Origin: an uncultured Sphingorhabdus sp.
GTDB lineage: Bacteria > Pseudomonadota > Alphaproteobacteria > Sphingomonadales > Sphingomonadaceae
Direction: 5' to 3'
NCBI GenBank assembly: GCA_905479715.1
Contig: CAJQNR010000112.1
Coordinates: 1 to 41,591 of the forward strand
DNA: 41,591 nt
Below the pieces are notes generated by a model that ran no database searches, had not been told where the DNA came from, and saw only the letters and a list, made by a program, of their open reading frames with translations. This document shows, piece by piece, positions 20,287 through 30,578 of this stretch. The translations under genes were made by a program, and so were the position numbers. Numbering within the stretch: position 1 is the first letter of the stretch; each line of letters begins with the position of its first letter.

Positions 20287-20865
20287 CTAGCGCGACGCGC
20301 CGGGTACCCATAAAATATCGTCTGCCCCGCCATTGTTCAGCGCCCGTCCAAGCACGAATAAATAATCGGAAAGACGATTGATATAGGCCAAAGCCTGCGG
20401 ATTGATGCTCATTTCCTGAGCAGCGGCAACACAGGTGCGCTCGGTGCGCCGGGCCATTGCGCGCGCGCAATGAATGGCCGCAGCTGCTTTCGACCCGCCA
20501 GGCAGGATGAAACTGGTCAGGGGATTGAGATTGGCATTGACCGCATCAATTTCTGTTTCCAGCCGCTCGACCTGCGACGGCACGACCCGGAGAACCATGG
20601 CCGAAGGAGCGAAATCATCACCCTCTGCTGCCGGTGTTGCCAGATCGGCACCGAGATCGAACAGATCATTCTGGACAATCCGCAATGTCTTGACCAGCGC
20701 GCCATCGGTGATTTCGCAAATCGCAAGGCCGAGGGCACTGTTCAGTTCATCGACATCACCAATCGCCGCCATACGCGGATTGTTTTTGGCAATCCGCGAG
20801 CCGTCGACCAAGCCTGTCGTGCCGTCGTCACCCGTTTTTGTGTAAATCTTGTTGAGTTTTACCAT
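20287..20865 (-). CDS. Cob(I)alamin adenosyltransferase, PduO type
   Basis: KIYTKTGDDGTTGLVDGSRIAKNNPRMAAIGDVDELNSALG; FILPGGSKAAAAIHCARAMARRTER; YINRLSDYLFVLGR. Confidence 0.95.
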   Translation of the reverse strand: MVKLNKIYTKTGDDGTTGLVDGSRIAKNNPRMAAIGDVDELNSALGLAICEITDGALVKTLRIVQNDLFDLGADLATPAAEGDDFAPSAMVLRVVPSQVERLETEIDAVNANLNPLTSFILPGGSKAAAAIHCARAMARRTERTCVAAAQEMSINPQALAYINRLSDYLFVLGRALNNGGADDILWVPGASR

Positions 20866-20877
20866 CGGGGGAGCGGA

Positions 20878-21108
20878 CTAGCTCTGACCCCCCGCAAGAA
20901 CCAGCAAGATAACCACCAGCACAATTGCGATAGCCTGATATTTGACGCGGGCAAACATCATCTCATTCTGCTTCTTGTGCGAAGCCGTGATGCCGTCTGC
21001 ATCGACGTCACCCGGTTCCATATTGGCAAAGGCGATCAGGCCGCGAACCAGTGCATAAACAACAGCACCTGCGGCTGCGACGATCATCAATATCAAAACA
21101 TAGCTCAT
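20878..21108 (-). CDS. Twin transmembrane helix small protein (HIG1-like)
   Basis: 76 aa with two TM helices; SHKKQNEMMFARVKYQAIAIVLVVILL resembles the HIG1 conserved core; placed next to the adenosyltransferase gene. Confidence 0.7.
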   Translation of the reverse strand: MSYVLILMIVAAAGAVVYALVRGLIAFANMEPGDVDADGITASHKKQNEMMFARVKYQAIAIVLVVILLVLAGGQS

Positions 21109-21117
21109 AAATTCACC

Positions 21118-22008
21118 TTAAGCCTTAGAAAGAGAGATTCCAACCGGGAAGATGCCCCTACGTAAATCTTGCAACAACGCATAGCCGTCGCGGCCCTTCT
21201 GCCGCAATACGGACAAAGAGGCAGAATCCCGACTTTTCGAGAGTTTTGATCCGCTTTCATCGAGCAGCAGCGGATGGTGCAAGTAGATCGGCGTCGGCAA
21301 ATCCAGCAGCGCCTGGAGCAGGCGATGAATATCGGTCGAAGCAAAAAGATCGTCACCGCGTACCACATGGCTAATCCCGTCCCGCGCATCGTCCAGCGTC
21401 ACCGCCAGATGATAGGCAACCGGCGTGTCTTTCGGCACGATGATGACATCGCCAAGTTCCTCGCCGCAGGTCACCTGCTGGCCATGCCGTTCGTCCCGCC
21501 ATTCGAGCGGCCCGGTCATGGCGGCCGCTTTGGCAACGTCAAGCCGCCAGCTATGCGGCTCGCTTCGCGCCCGTTCTGCGGCGAAATCGGGGTCGAGATG
21601 ACGGCAGGTGCCCGCATATATCGGACCATCCGGTCCGTCGATCTGCGAACCGGCTTCCTGCGCCAGCCTCATGCTGCTCCGGGTGCAGAAACAGCGATAG
21701 AGCACGCCCATAGCTTTCAATCGGTCGATGGCGCGGGCATAGCTTTCAAAGCGGTCAGACTGGAAAATCACGTCCCCGTCCCACGCCAGCCCGAGCCAGC
21801 GCAAGTCCGCCAATATCGCCTCGACAAATTCCGGCCGGCTGCGGGCGCTATCGATATCCTCGATTCGAAGCAGGAACCGCCCACCGCGCTCACGGGCAAA
21901 ATCATGGGCGACCATGGCGGCATATGCGTGCCCCAAATGCAACAATCCATTGGGGCTCGGTGCAAAACGTACCACAATATCTCGATTCAATTGCGGACTT
22001 GACGTCAT
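21118..22008 (-). CDS. gluQ: Glutamyl-Q tRNA(Asp) synthetase
   Basis: RFAPSPNGLLHLGHAYAA; zinc-site-like CFCTR...YAGTCR; GSKLSKSRDS; no anticodon-binding domain (296 aa). Confidence 0.93.
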   Translation of the reverse strand: MTSSPQLNRDIVVRFAPSPNGLLHLGHAYAAMVAHDFARERGGRFLLRIEDIDSARSRPEFVEAILADLRWLGLAWDGDVIFQSDRFESYARAIDRLKAMGVLYRCFCTRSSMRLAQEAGSQIDGPDGPIYAGTCRHLDPDFAAERARSEPHSWRLDVAKAAAMTGPLEWRDERHGQQVTCGEELGDVIIVPKDTPVAYHLAVTLDDARDGISHVVRGDDLFASTDIHRLLQALLDLPTPIYLHHPLLLDESGSKLSKSRDSASLSVLRQKGRDGYALLQDLRRGIFPVGISLSKA

Positions 22009-22094
22009 GAAGAGGATATTGTTCTTTGTGTCATAGTCATGTCACGTTCTTAGGGATAAAGAACGGGCAGTAAAGGACAAGGGAGACCGTACTT

Positions 22095-22661
22095 ATGTAT
22101 CACCCCGACTTGCTCCGGCATCCGGAAAGCTGCCCTTCGCTCGTCCTCAACGCAGACTATACACCTCTTTCTTATTATCCACTCAGCTTGTGGCCTTGGC
22201 AAACCGCGATAAAAGCGGTGTTTCTCGACCGGGTCGATATTGTCTCAAGCTATGAGCGCGAGGTCCACAGCCCCAATCTCGACATGAAAATCCCGTCGGT
22301 GATTGCGCTCAAGAAATATATCAAGCCGTCCGAATATCCCGCCTTCACCCGCTTCAACCTGTTCCTGCGCGACAAGTTTGAATGCCAATATTGCGGATCG
22401 CCCGACAATCTGACCTTTGACCATGTTATCCCGCGCCGCCAGCAAGGCCGCACAACCTGGGAGAATGTTACCACGGCGTGTCTGCCTTGCAATCTCAAGA
22501 AGGGCGGCCGGACGCCCAAGGAAGCGCATATGCAGCTCGCCAATCGTCCGATCAAGCCGACCAGCTGGCATCTGCAGGAACACGGCCGCGGCTTCCCGCC
22601 CAATTTCCTCCACGATACGTGGCACGACTGGCTCTACTGGGATATCGAGCTGGAAAGTTAG
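22095..22661 (+). CDS. HNH endonuclease
   Basis: CQYCGSPDNLTFDHVIPRRQQGRTTWENVTTACLPCNLKKGGRTP: HNH with two CxxC pairs. Confidence 0.92.
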   Translation: MYHPDLLRHPESCPSLVLNADYTPLSYYPLSLWPWQTAIKAVFLDRVDIVSSYEREVHSPNLDMKIPSVIALKKYIKPSEYPAFTRFNLFLRDKFECQYCGSPDNLTFDHVIPRRQQGRTTWENVTTACLPCNLKKGGRTPKEAHMQLANRPIKPTSWHLQEHGRGFPPNFLHDTWHDWLYWDIELES

Positions 22662-22696
22662 GGCCTTTTCGATCCAATAACGGGAAGGCCTTTTTT
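22662..22696 (+). terminator. Rho-independent terminator
   Basis: GGCCTTTTC-gatccaataac-GGGAAGGCC-TTTTTT (two G-U pairs) immediately after the HNH stop. Confidence 0.8.
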
Positions 22697-22827
22697 CGCC
22701 TCGTCTGATTTGACCTTTCGGGACCACTCCGCGTCCAGACTCGATATTATGACCAATTTGCGCTATAGTTCGCGACGTAATGTTGCGTATCTGATGAGTC
22801 CCACCACCTGACCTTCGGGAGGCTTAT

Positions 22828-24528
22828 ATGAGCAAACCATATCTGACATTAGGCGTCGCGCTACTTGCTATAACTGCTTACGGCGCACCTGCAGAAGCCC
22901 AATCCGGTTCTGTTGCCGCTACAAGCATGACTGATGCCGAGATCGCCCAAAATGCCGGCGCACCGCTATTTGACGGCATGGGCAATTATAGTCGCAAAAT
23001 TTCGACCCGTTCGAAGGTCGCCAATCGCTATTTCAATCAGGGCATGGTGCTGGCATTTGGCTTCAACCACGCCGAAAGCATCCGATCCTTCCGTGCGGCC
23101 CAGCGGCTCGACCCCGGTTGCGCGATGTGCTTCTGGGGGGAGGCTCTGGCGACCGGTCCCAATATCAATGTGACCAGCAAGGGCAAAGCGGTGATGAGCG
23201 AGGCCGACCGCAAGTCCGCCTTCGCCGCCATCAATCGCGCCTTGGCTTTGAAAGACACGGCCACACCTCTCGAACAGGCACTGATCGAAGCCCAGGCCAG
23301 GCGCTATAACGGCGACGCGTCAACCGCCCGCGAACCTCTGGATCTCGCTTATGCCGAGGCCATGGAAAAATTCGTGGCAGCCCACCCGGAAGATGACGAT
23401 GCGGCGGCCATCTACGCCGAAGCATTGATGAACACGATGCCCTGGGATTATTGGTCAACTGACGGCACAGCAAAGCCGGAGACGGAGAAAGTCATTTCCA
23501 CACTGGAACGGATTATCGCCCGCAGTCCGCAACATCCGCTCGCGCTCCATCTGTATATCCATGCCGTCGAGGCATCCGATAGCCCGGGACGGGCAGAAGA
23601 CGAAGCGGACGCGCTGGCCAGTCTGGTGCCCGGATCAGGGCATCTTGTGCATATGCCAGCCCATATTTACTGGCGGGTCGGACGATATGACGATGCGGCC
23701 ACGGCCAATGTCCGGGCGGCATCCGTCGACGAAGAATATATCGCGGCCTGCAACGCGCAGGGATTCTACCCGGCGATGTATTATCCGCATAATATCCACT
23801 TTCTCTGGGCAGCAACCAGCATGGCGGGTCAAAGTAAGATGGCTCTCCAATCGGCACGCAAAGTCGCCGCAAATGTCCGGCTGGAACAGATTGAACAATT
23901 CCCGACGGTCGAGTTTTTCAAGACCATTCCGCTGCAAACGCTCGCCCAGTTTGGCAAATGGCCGGACATCATGGCCGAACCGGCTCCGCCCGAGAATCTT
24001 GATTATTCCAACGCGATCTGGCGCTATGCACGCGGTCTTGCGATGGCAAATATGGATGACATCAACGGTGCACAGACTGAACGCGCAAAGCTCGCGGCGG
24101 TTAAGGACTCTGTACAGATACGCTTTCTCGACAGTGCGGATTATCCCGCCAGCCTATTGCTCAATATCGCGGATGATCTGTTGCAGGGCGAAATAGCGCT
24201 TAAATCGGACAACCCCGATCTGGCGGTCAGCCATTTTGAACGGGCTGTAGAGAAGCAGGATAGCCTGCCCTATATGGAACCACCTTTCTGGTATTATCCC
24301 ACCCGGCAGTCGCTAGGTCAGGCGCTGCTTGAAGCCGGGCGGTTTGCCGAAGCGGAAGCGGTGTATCGGAAGGACCTGGAAGACTATCCACGCAACGGCT
24401 GGTCGATGTCGGGACTCGCCACTGCACTTGAGCGGCAAGGGAAGATGGACGAGGCCAAAGAAGCGAGAAGCGCCTTTGCCCTCATCTGGGCCAAAGCAGA
24501 TGTGGAAATTAATGGATCGCGGCTCTAG
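22828..24528 (+). CDS. Secreted tetratricopeptide repeat protein
   Basis: Signal peptide (GVALLAITAYGAPAEAQ); TPR-like segments; RYFNQGMVLAFGFNHAESIRSFRAAQRLDPGCAMCFWGEALATGPNIN. Confidence 0.85.
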   Translation: MSKPYLTLGVALLAITAYGAPAEAQSGSVAATSMTDAEIAQNAGAPLFDGMGNYSRKISTRSKVANRYFNQGMVLAFGFNHAESIRSFRAAQRLDPGCAMCFWGEALATGPNINVTSKGKAVMSEADRKSAFAAINRALALKDTATPLEQALIEAQARRYNGDASTAREPLDLAYAEAMEKFVAAHPEDDDAAAIYAEALMNTMPWDYWSTDGTAKPETEKVISTLERIIARSPQHPLALHLYIHAVEASDSPGRAEDEADALASLVPGSGHLVHMPAHIYWRVGRYDDAATANVRAASVDEEYIAACNAQGFYPAMYYPHNIHFLWAATSMAGQSKMALQSARKVAANVRLEQIEQFPTVEFFKTIPLQTLAQFGKWPDIMAEPAPPENLDYSNAIWRYARGLAMANMDDINGAQTERAKLAAVKDSVQIRFLDSADYPASLLLNIADDLLQGEIALKSDNPDLAVSHFERAVEKQDSLPYMEPPFWYYPTRQSLGQALLEAGRFAEAEAVYRKDLEDYPRNGWSMSGLATALERQGKMDEAKEARSAFALIWAKADVEINGSRL

Positions 24529-24569
24529 TTTGGCTTGACCGATTATCTGATGCGGTGCAGCATATCGTC

Positions 24570-27257
24570 ATGACAAATTCCCTTACGGTAAGCCAAAGTC
24601 CTGACATCAAATACCTCGGCAAGTTGCTGGGCGACGTCATTCGTTCCTATGGCGGAGAAGAGCTCTACCGGCGTACGGAATATATCCGGTCGACCAGTGT
24701 CGATCGCCATCGCGGGCTGGCCGATGCGGATGCGATTGATCCCGGCCTTGATGCCCTGTCGCTCGACGAAACATTGGACTTTGTCCGTGGATTCATGCTG
24801 TTTTCCCTGCTCGCGAATCTCGCCGAGGACCGCCAGGGCGTGGCAGCGGAAAAAGGCGCGACCGTGGTCGAAGCAATCGAATTGCTCGCCAGCGAAGGGG
24901 TCGACCGGCAAGCAATATTGGATCTGCTCGACGATGCGCTGATCGCGCCGGTACTCACCGCTCACCCGACCGAGGTCCGGCGCAAGAGCATCATCGATCA
25001 CAAGTCGCGGATTGCCGAACTTTTGTTGATGAAAGACGAGGGGAATAAAGAAACCCCGGACGGTGATATTCTGGACGCCGCAATACTGCGCCAGATCGCC
25101 CTGCTCTGGCAGACGCGTCCGCTGCGCCGCGAGCGGCTGTTCGTCACCGACGAAGTCCAGATTTCGCAAAGCTATATGAAGGACGTGTTCCTCCCCGTCC
25201 TGCCCCGGCTCTATGCCAAATGGGAACGGATATTGGGCGCCCGCCTGCCCAGTTTCCTCAAGCTGAACAGCTGGATCGGCGGCGACCGGGACGGCAATCC
25301 CTTCGTCGACGCCGGTGCGATGGAAGAGGCGCTGTCGCGCGCCGCCGAAACCGTGATCGGCTATTATCTGATGCGCGTTCATGCGCTGGGGGCCGAGCTG
25401 TCCATCTCGACCGAACTCGCTGAAGTGCCCGATGCAGTGATCGCGCTTGCTGACGCGAGCGGTGACAATTCGATCAATCGCAAGGACGAACCCTATCGCC
25501 GGGCGCTGTCGGGCATCTACGCACGGCTGTCGGCGACCCATCTCAAACTGTGCGGTCATGTCCCTGGCCGCCCTTCACCGATTTCTGCCGAACCCTACGA
25601 CAATCCGCAGCAATTGCGTGAGGAACTGACCATATTGGCGCACGGGCTCAAGTCATCGGGCAAGGGCGTCTTCGCCACCTCCGGCGCGCTCGGCCGCCTG
25701 ATCCGGACTGTCGAACTTTTTGGTTTCCATCTCGCGACCCTCGACATGCGCCAGAACAGCCGGGTGCATGAACGGGTGGTCGCCGAACTGCTTGCGCAGG
25801 CCGGCGTGGAAAAGGATTATCTCGCGCTGGATGAGGCGGCACGGGTAGCACGACTGCGTGCAGAACTTGCCAATAACCGCCCGCTGGCCAGCCCGTGGAT
25901 TGAATATAGCGAAGAGACGGCCAAGGAATTGTCGATCATCCGTGCCGCCGCCGAGGCGCACCGGAAATATGGCCCCGAAGTCATCACCAATTATAATATC
26001 AGCAACGGCGAAAGCGTTTCCGATATTTTGGAAGTCTATGTCCTGCTGATGGAAACGGGCCTCTATCACGCGCCGACCGACGAGAATGCGGCGCCCTCCT
26101 GCCCGGTCATGGCAGTACCGCTGTTCGAAACCGTCGCCGATCTGGAAAATGCCCCCGAAGTGATGACGGAATTCTTCGCCCTTCCCGAAATGCACGCGTT
26201 GGCCAAGGGCCGCGGCCATCAGGAAGTGATGATCGGCTATTCGGACAGCAACAAGGATGGCGGCTATCTGACCTCGACCTGGAGCCTGTTCAAGGCGAGC
26301 GATGCGCTGACCCCGATCTTTGCCAAGGCCGGAATCAAAATGCAGCTGTTCCACGGACGGGGCGGTGCCGTGGGACGGGGCGGTGGTTCGGCCTTTGGCG
26401 CAATCAAGGCGCAGCCCAAGGGCACCGTCGCCGGCCGCATCCGGATCACCGAACAGGGTGAGGTTATTGCCGCGAAATATGGTACAGAAGACGGCGCAGA
26501 AGCCAATCTGGAAGCGATGACCTCGGCGGTGCTGATCAATTCGCTGGAACCCGACCAAACCGACAGCAAGGTGCAGGCCGAATATGCCCGCGCGATGGAT
26601 GAAATCTCGCAAGTTGCCTTCACCGAATATCGCGATCTGGTCTATGGCGACGACAGTTTCCGGACCTTCTTCCGGCAAATGACTCCCCTGACCGAAATTG
26701 CCAAACTGAAAATCGGTTCGCGCCCTGCGAGCCGCACGAAAAGCGACAAGATCGAGGATTTGCGCGCCATTCCATGGGTATTCAGCTGGGCACAAGCCCG
26801 GGTGATGCTACCTGGCTGGTACGGCGTCGGACAGGCGCTCACGGCGTTTGAAGACAAAGCGAAGCTGAAAGACATGGCGCAAAGCTGGCCGTTTTTTCAG
26901 GCATCCTTATCGAATATGGAAATGGTCCTGGCGAAATCCGACATGGGGATCGCCGCGCGCTATGCGGAACTGGTCGAAGACAAGGAAATGGGTCAGGCCT
27001 TTTTCAACCGCATCCGTTCCGGCTGGTATCAGACACGGGACATATTGCTCGAAATCACCGATCAGCCCCATTTGCTGGCAAAAAGCCCATCGCTGTTCAA
27101 CAGTATCGAATTGCGCCTGCCCTATATCGAGCCGCTCAACCATCTCCAGATCGAGCTGATGAAGCGTCTGCGCGCCGGGGAAGACGATCCCCGCATCGGA
27201 GAAGGCATCCAGCTGTCGCTCAACGCGATTGCGACCGCGCTTCGCAATAGTGGCTGA
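24570..27257 (+). CDS. ppc: Phosphoenolpyruvate carboxylase
   Basis: VLTAHPTEVRRKSIIDH; GGDRDGNPFVD; MIGYSDSNKDGGYLTSTW; LFHGRGGAVGRGGG. Confidence 0.97.
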   Translation: MTNSLTVSQSPDIKYLGKLLGDVIRSYGGEELYRRTEYIRSTSVDRHRGLADADAIDPGLDALSLDETLDFVRGFMLFSLLANLAEDRQGVAAEKGATVVEAIELLASEGVDRQAILDLLDDALIAPVLTAHPTEVRRKSIIDHKSRIAELLLMKDEGNKETPDGDILDAAILRQIALLWQTRPLRRERLFVTDEVQISQSYMKDVFLPVLPRLYAKWERILGARLPSFLKLNSWIGGDRDGNPFVDAGAMEEALSRAAETVIGYYLMRVHALGAELSISTELAEVPDAVIALADASGDNSINRKDEPYRRALSGIYARLSATHLKLCGHVPGRPSPISAEPYDNPQQLREELTILAHGLKSSGKGVFATSGALGRLIRTVELFGFHLATLDMRQNSRVHERVVAELLAQAGVEKDYLALDEAARVARLRAELANNRPLASPWIEYSEETAKELSIIRAAAEAHRKYGPEVITNYNISNGESVSDILEVYVLLMETGLYHAPTDENAAPSCPVMAVPLFETVADLENAPEVMTEFFALPEMHALAKGRGHQEVMIGYSDSNKDGGYLTSTWSLFKASDALTPIFAKAGIKMQLFHGRGGAVGRGGGSAFGAIKAQPKGTVAGRIRITEQGEVIAAKYGTEDGAEANLEAMTSAVLINSLEPDQTDSKVQAEYARAMDEISQVAFTEYRDLVYGDDSFRTFFRQMTPLTEIAKLKIGSRPASRTKSDKIEDLRAIPWVFSWAQARVMLPGWYGVGQALTAFEDKAKLKDMAQSWPFFQASLSNMEMVLAKSDMGIAARYAELVEDKEMGQAFFNRIRSGWYQTRDILLEITDQPHLLAKSPSLFNSIELRLPYIEPLNHLQIELMKRLRAGEDDPRIGEGIQLSLNAIATALRNSG

Positions 27258-27387
27258 TTTACGCGTAGCTTGCTGACGCAAAGGCCGAATCGGAACATCG
27301 TCTCGCACCGGGTACCTTCCGAGCATTTTTGTCAGTCGCTTGCGCTGTCATCCCTGCCTAGACTTCTCCGAAATTAGGAGAGATTCA

Positions 27388-29526
27388 ATGGCCGTCGAAA
27401 CCAAGCGTAGCTTTTGTCGTTTTTGTCATGCCAGCTGCGCGATGCTGGTGGATGTCGAAGATGACAAGGTGGTTGCCGTGCGCGGCGACAAGGAAGACCA
27501 TCTGTTCCACGGCTATACCTGCATCAAGGGTCGCCAACTGCCCGACATGCACAATCTGCCCGACCGGATGATCACCAGCAAGATACGCCAGCCCGACGGC
27601 AGCTTCAAGGATATCGCGACCGCTGAAGCGCTCAGGCTGGCCGGCGCGCAAATGAAGAAAATGGTTGAGGAACACGGTCCCCACAGCATTGCGGTCTATT
27701 GCGGCACCAATGCCTTCCAGAACAGCGCCGTGCTTGGCACATCCTATGCCTTTGCCCAGGGCATCGGGTCGCGCAACTGGTATACCAGCGTCACCGTCGA
27801 CCAGCCGGCCAAGGTATTCACCACCGCGCGCTATGGCATGTGGATGGGCGGCGGCAATGCCTTCACCGAATCCGATGTGGCGATGTTTGTCGGCAATAAT
27901 CCGATCGTCTCCCACTATTCCGGCGGCATGCCGACATCCTCTCCGTCCCGCGGTCTGAGAGACGCCAAGGCCCGCGGCATGAAGGTCATCGTGGCCGATC
28001 CACGGGTCAGCGAAATGGGCAAATTGGCGGACATTTATCTACCGGTCAAACCGGGTGAGGACCCCGCTCTGCTCGCCGGCATGCTCAACGTGATTTTCGA
28101 AGAGAAGCTCTATGACCAGAATTTCGTCGCTGCCCATGTCGATGGCGTGGAAGAGCTGGAAGCGGCGGTCAAATCGATGACACCCGATGTCGCGGCAAAA
28201 CGCGCCGGGGTCGAAAAAGATCAGCTGGTCGCCGCTGCCCGGATGTTCGCCGGTGCCAGCAAGGGCCGTGTCGTTACCGGCACCGGTCCGGAAATGGCCG
28301 GCAATGGCACGCTCACCGAATATCTCGTGGCCTCGCTCAATATCCTCTGCGCCCGCTTCAATCAGGAAGGCGAAAAAGTCTCCGCGCCAATGGTCTTCAA
28401 CCCGCTGATGGGCGGACCGAGAAAGGCGCAAGTCGCTCCAAAAATGCCAACCTTTGGCGAAGGCTTCCCCAAATCACGGATTCGCGGCCTCGGCCATCTC
28501 GGCAAGGAAATGCCGTGCAACGTGCTCGCTGACGAAATCCTGACTCCCGGCGATGGCCAGATCAGGGCGTTCATCTCGATTGGCGGCAATCCCGAAATTG
28601 CCTTCCCCGACCAGCAGAAAGTCCGCCGCGCGCTCGATGAATGCGAACTCTATATCCAGGTCGATCCATGGATGTCGGCCAGCGCCAAGCGCGCCGACAT
28701 CATCCTTGCGCCGAGCATGTGTCTGGAACGCGAAGATATCAACAATGTCTCCGATGCCTTCACCGAGGAAGCCTATGGCCATTATACCGAAGCCATGGTG
28801 CCCGCGCCCGGCGACACGATGGACGAATATGAAATGCTGTGGTGGCTAGCCAAGCATATGGGCATCGAAATGAACTTCCCCGGCGGTCCTGCCTCAATGG
28901 AATCATGCCCGGACAAGGCAACCGTCCTTGATCTGATTTCCGAAGGCTCGCTGCTCAAACCGAGCAAGGCCAAGGCCGATGCCGCAGCGCTCGAACGCCA
29001 GGGCGCTGCGATCACCTATGAGGAATTGCATCCGGTGGTCAGCCCGGCCGATCCGGACGCGGAGGAAAAATTCGATCTCGCCGCCGGCGCCATGCCCAGC
29101 GAACTGATCGACTATGCCGCCAATGATCCGGTCGATCAGGGCTTCGACTTCCGCCTGATCTCGCGCCGGTCCAAGCATCGTTACAACAGCAACGGCCACA
29201 CTTTCCCCAAGCTGGTCGAGAAAATGCCGACCAATCCTGCCTTCTTCAATCCCGCTGATCTTGCGGCAGCGGGCTTGGAAGATGGCGCGATCATCGAGAT
29301 CAGCTCTCCCACAGCCTCGATTTTCGGGCTGGCCAAAGCAGATGATAAAGTCCGTCCCGGCGTTATCTCGATGAGCCATGCTTTCGGTGACAGCGAGGCC
29401 GGCAAGGGTGACGTGATGACCAAAGGCGGCTCGACCAACCGCCTGATCGTTGACGATGCCAATATCGATCCGATCACCGGACAGGCGATGCAGAGCGCGA
29501 TCCCGGTGCGGGTGAGCGCGGCCTAG
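27388..29526 (+). CDS. Molybdopterin-dependent oxidoreductase with N-terminal 4Fe-4S site
   Basis: CRFCHASCAMLVDVEDDKVVAVRGDKEDHLFHGYTCIKGR; MFVGNNPIVSHYSGG; VIVADPRVSEMGKLADIYLPVKPGEDPALLAGM; AGGAGA RBS upstream. Confidence 0.92.
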   Translation: MAVETKRSFCRFCHASCAMLVDVEDDKVVAVRGDKEDHLFHGYTCIKGRQLPDMHNLPDRMITSKIRQPDGSFKDIATAEALRLAGAQMKKMVEEHGPHSIAVYCGTNAFQNSAVLGTSYAFAQGIGSRNWYTSVTVDQPAKVFTTARYGMWMGGGNAFTESDVAMFVGNNPIVSHYSGGMPTSSPSRGLRDAKARGMKVIVADPRVSEMGKLADIYLPVKPGEDPALLAGMLNVIFEEKLYDQNFVAAHVDGVEELEAAVKSMTPDVAAKRAGVEKDQLVAAARMFAGASKGRVVTGTGPEMAGNGTLTEYLVASLNILCARFNQEGEKVSAPMVFNPLMGGPRKAQVAPKMPTFGEGFPKSRIRGLGHLGKEMPCNVLADEILTPGDGQIRAFISIGGNPEIAFPDQQKVRRALDECELYIQVDPWMSASAKRADIILAPSMCLEREDINNVSDAFTEEAYGHYTEAMVPAPGDTMDEYEMLWWLAKHMGIEMNFPGGPASMESCPDKATVLDLISEGSLLKPSKAKADAAALERQGAAITYEELHPVVSPADPDAEEKFDLAAGAMPSELIDYAANDPVDQGFDFRLISRRSKHRYNSNGHTFPKLVEKMPTNPAFFNPADLAAAGLEDGAIIEISSPTASIFGLAKADDKVRPGVISMSHAFGDSEAGKGDVMTKGGSTNRLIVDDANIDPITGQAMQSAIPVRVSAA

Positions 29527-29551
29527 GGGGTTATCCCGACACTTATGTCGA

Positions 29552-30451
29552 TCAGGCTGCTTGAGGCTCCCATCCTCCGTCCAGGACTGGCCGCTCTGTG
29601 CCGTTGGCCAATCCGGCCAGCCACAGCGCGCCAATGGCGAGATCAAGTTCTGGCGGATCAAACGGGTCCAGTCCGGAGCCGGGATAGAATGTCACTTCGC
29701 CGAACCTGGGTTCTCCCGCTATTTCGTAAAAATCAACACGAGCGAAATCAAAGCCATTGGCGAGTTTTTCTGCGCTATCCAGAATTTTTCCCAGATGCTT
29801 CGGGGCAGAAGGAAGGTCGTTGTCTGACAATCTGGAAATCTGTTCCCATTGCCGGTCGAACAAGATCCACCGATGGTCGGAACAACGGTCAAGATGAACT
29901 TGAATGAAGGCTGCCTTGCCGGCGAACACATAGATCTTGTAATCAACCGGAAGCGCGGAAATGCTGCCAAGATAGGGTTCCACGATATAGCCTCGCGGAA
30001 TATCGCGATACGCCCATTCATCAAGCCAGAGCCCGTAAGGCGCGCGTGTCCATCCGGCCGAGCGTCGACGCGCTTTATCCCAATCGGCCCGATCGCGGCA
30101 GATGATATTCTGATTACAGCCATGACTTGCTTTCAGGATGAATGGATAGGGCCATGACGGCTGTTCAGGCAGCTTCCGGCCACTCCAGTAAGTTGGAATG
30201 GTCCATGCACTGCCCAGAATCTTTTTCACCTGCTTCTTTACCGCGATCTTGTCCGCCATGATCGGCATCCTCGGGTCGCGATCATGCAGTTTTCGCCACT
30301 GGACCAGTTCTGTGAAGCGCCGGGGATTGAGCAGGTTCGGCAATCTGCCATGCCGCCACAGGTAGATGATATATATTCTCATGCGGGCAGACGGGATCAG
30401 CCAGCTTGGCAGGGAAGGCAGTATCCGGAGGTTCACCCCTGTCTTACGCAT
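29552..30451 (-). CDS. TupA-like ATP-grasp protein (glycan/polysaccharide-modification type)
   Basis: NPRRFTELVQWRKLHDRDPRMPIMADKIAVKKQVKKILG...PFILKASHGCNQNIICRD...VEPYLGSISALPVDYKIYVFAGKAAFIQVHLDR. Confidence 0.8.
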   Translation of the reverse strand: MRKTGVNLRILPSLPSWLIPSARMRIYIIYLWRHGRLPNLLNPRRFTELVQWRKLHDRDPRMPIMADKIAVKKQVKKILGSAWTIPTYWSGRKLPEQPSWPYPFILKASHGCNQNIICRDRADWDKARRRSAGWTRAPYGLWLDEWAYRDIPRGYIVEPYLGSISALPVDYKIYVFAGKAAFIQVHLDRCSDHRWILFDRQWEQISRLSDNDLPSAPKHLGKILDSAEKLANGFDFARVDFYEIAGEPRFGEVTFYPGSGLDPFDPPELDLAIGALWLAGLANGTERPVLDGGWEPQAA

Positions 30452-30578
30452 GGAAGGCCTTCCGGTTCCTGTCTTTTGTATCCGGAATGCCTCGGCATGG
30501 CTCCCGGTCTATCATATTTGTCAATCGACTTTGGCTCACCAATAGCGTCTTTCTTGTCACAGGAAGAGGACTAAAATT

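Noticed and set aside
25653-26795. 380-aa minus-strand ORF inside ppc
   Set aside because: Antisense to PEP carboxylase active-site motifs; typical shadow ORF composition.
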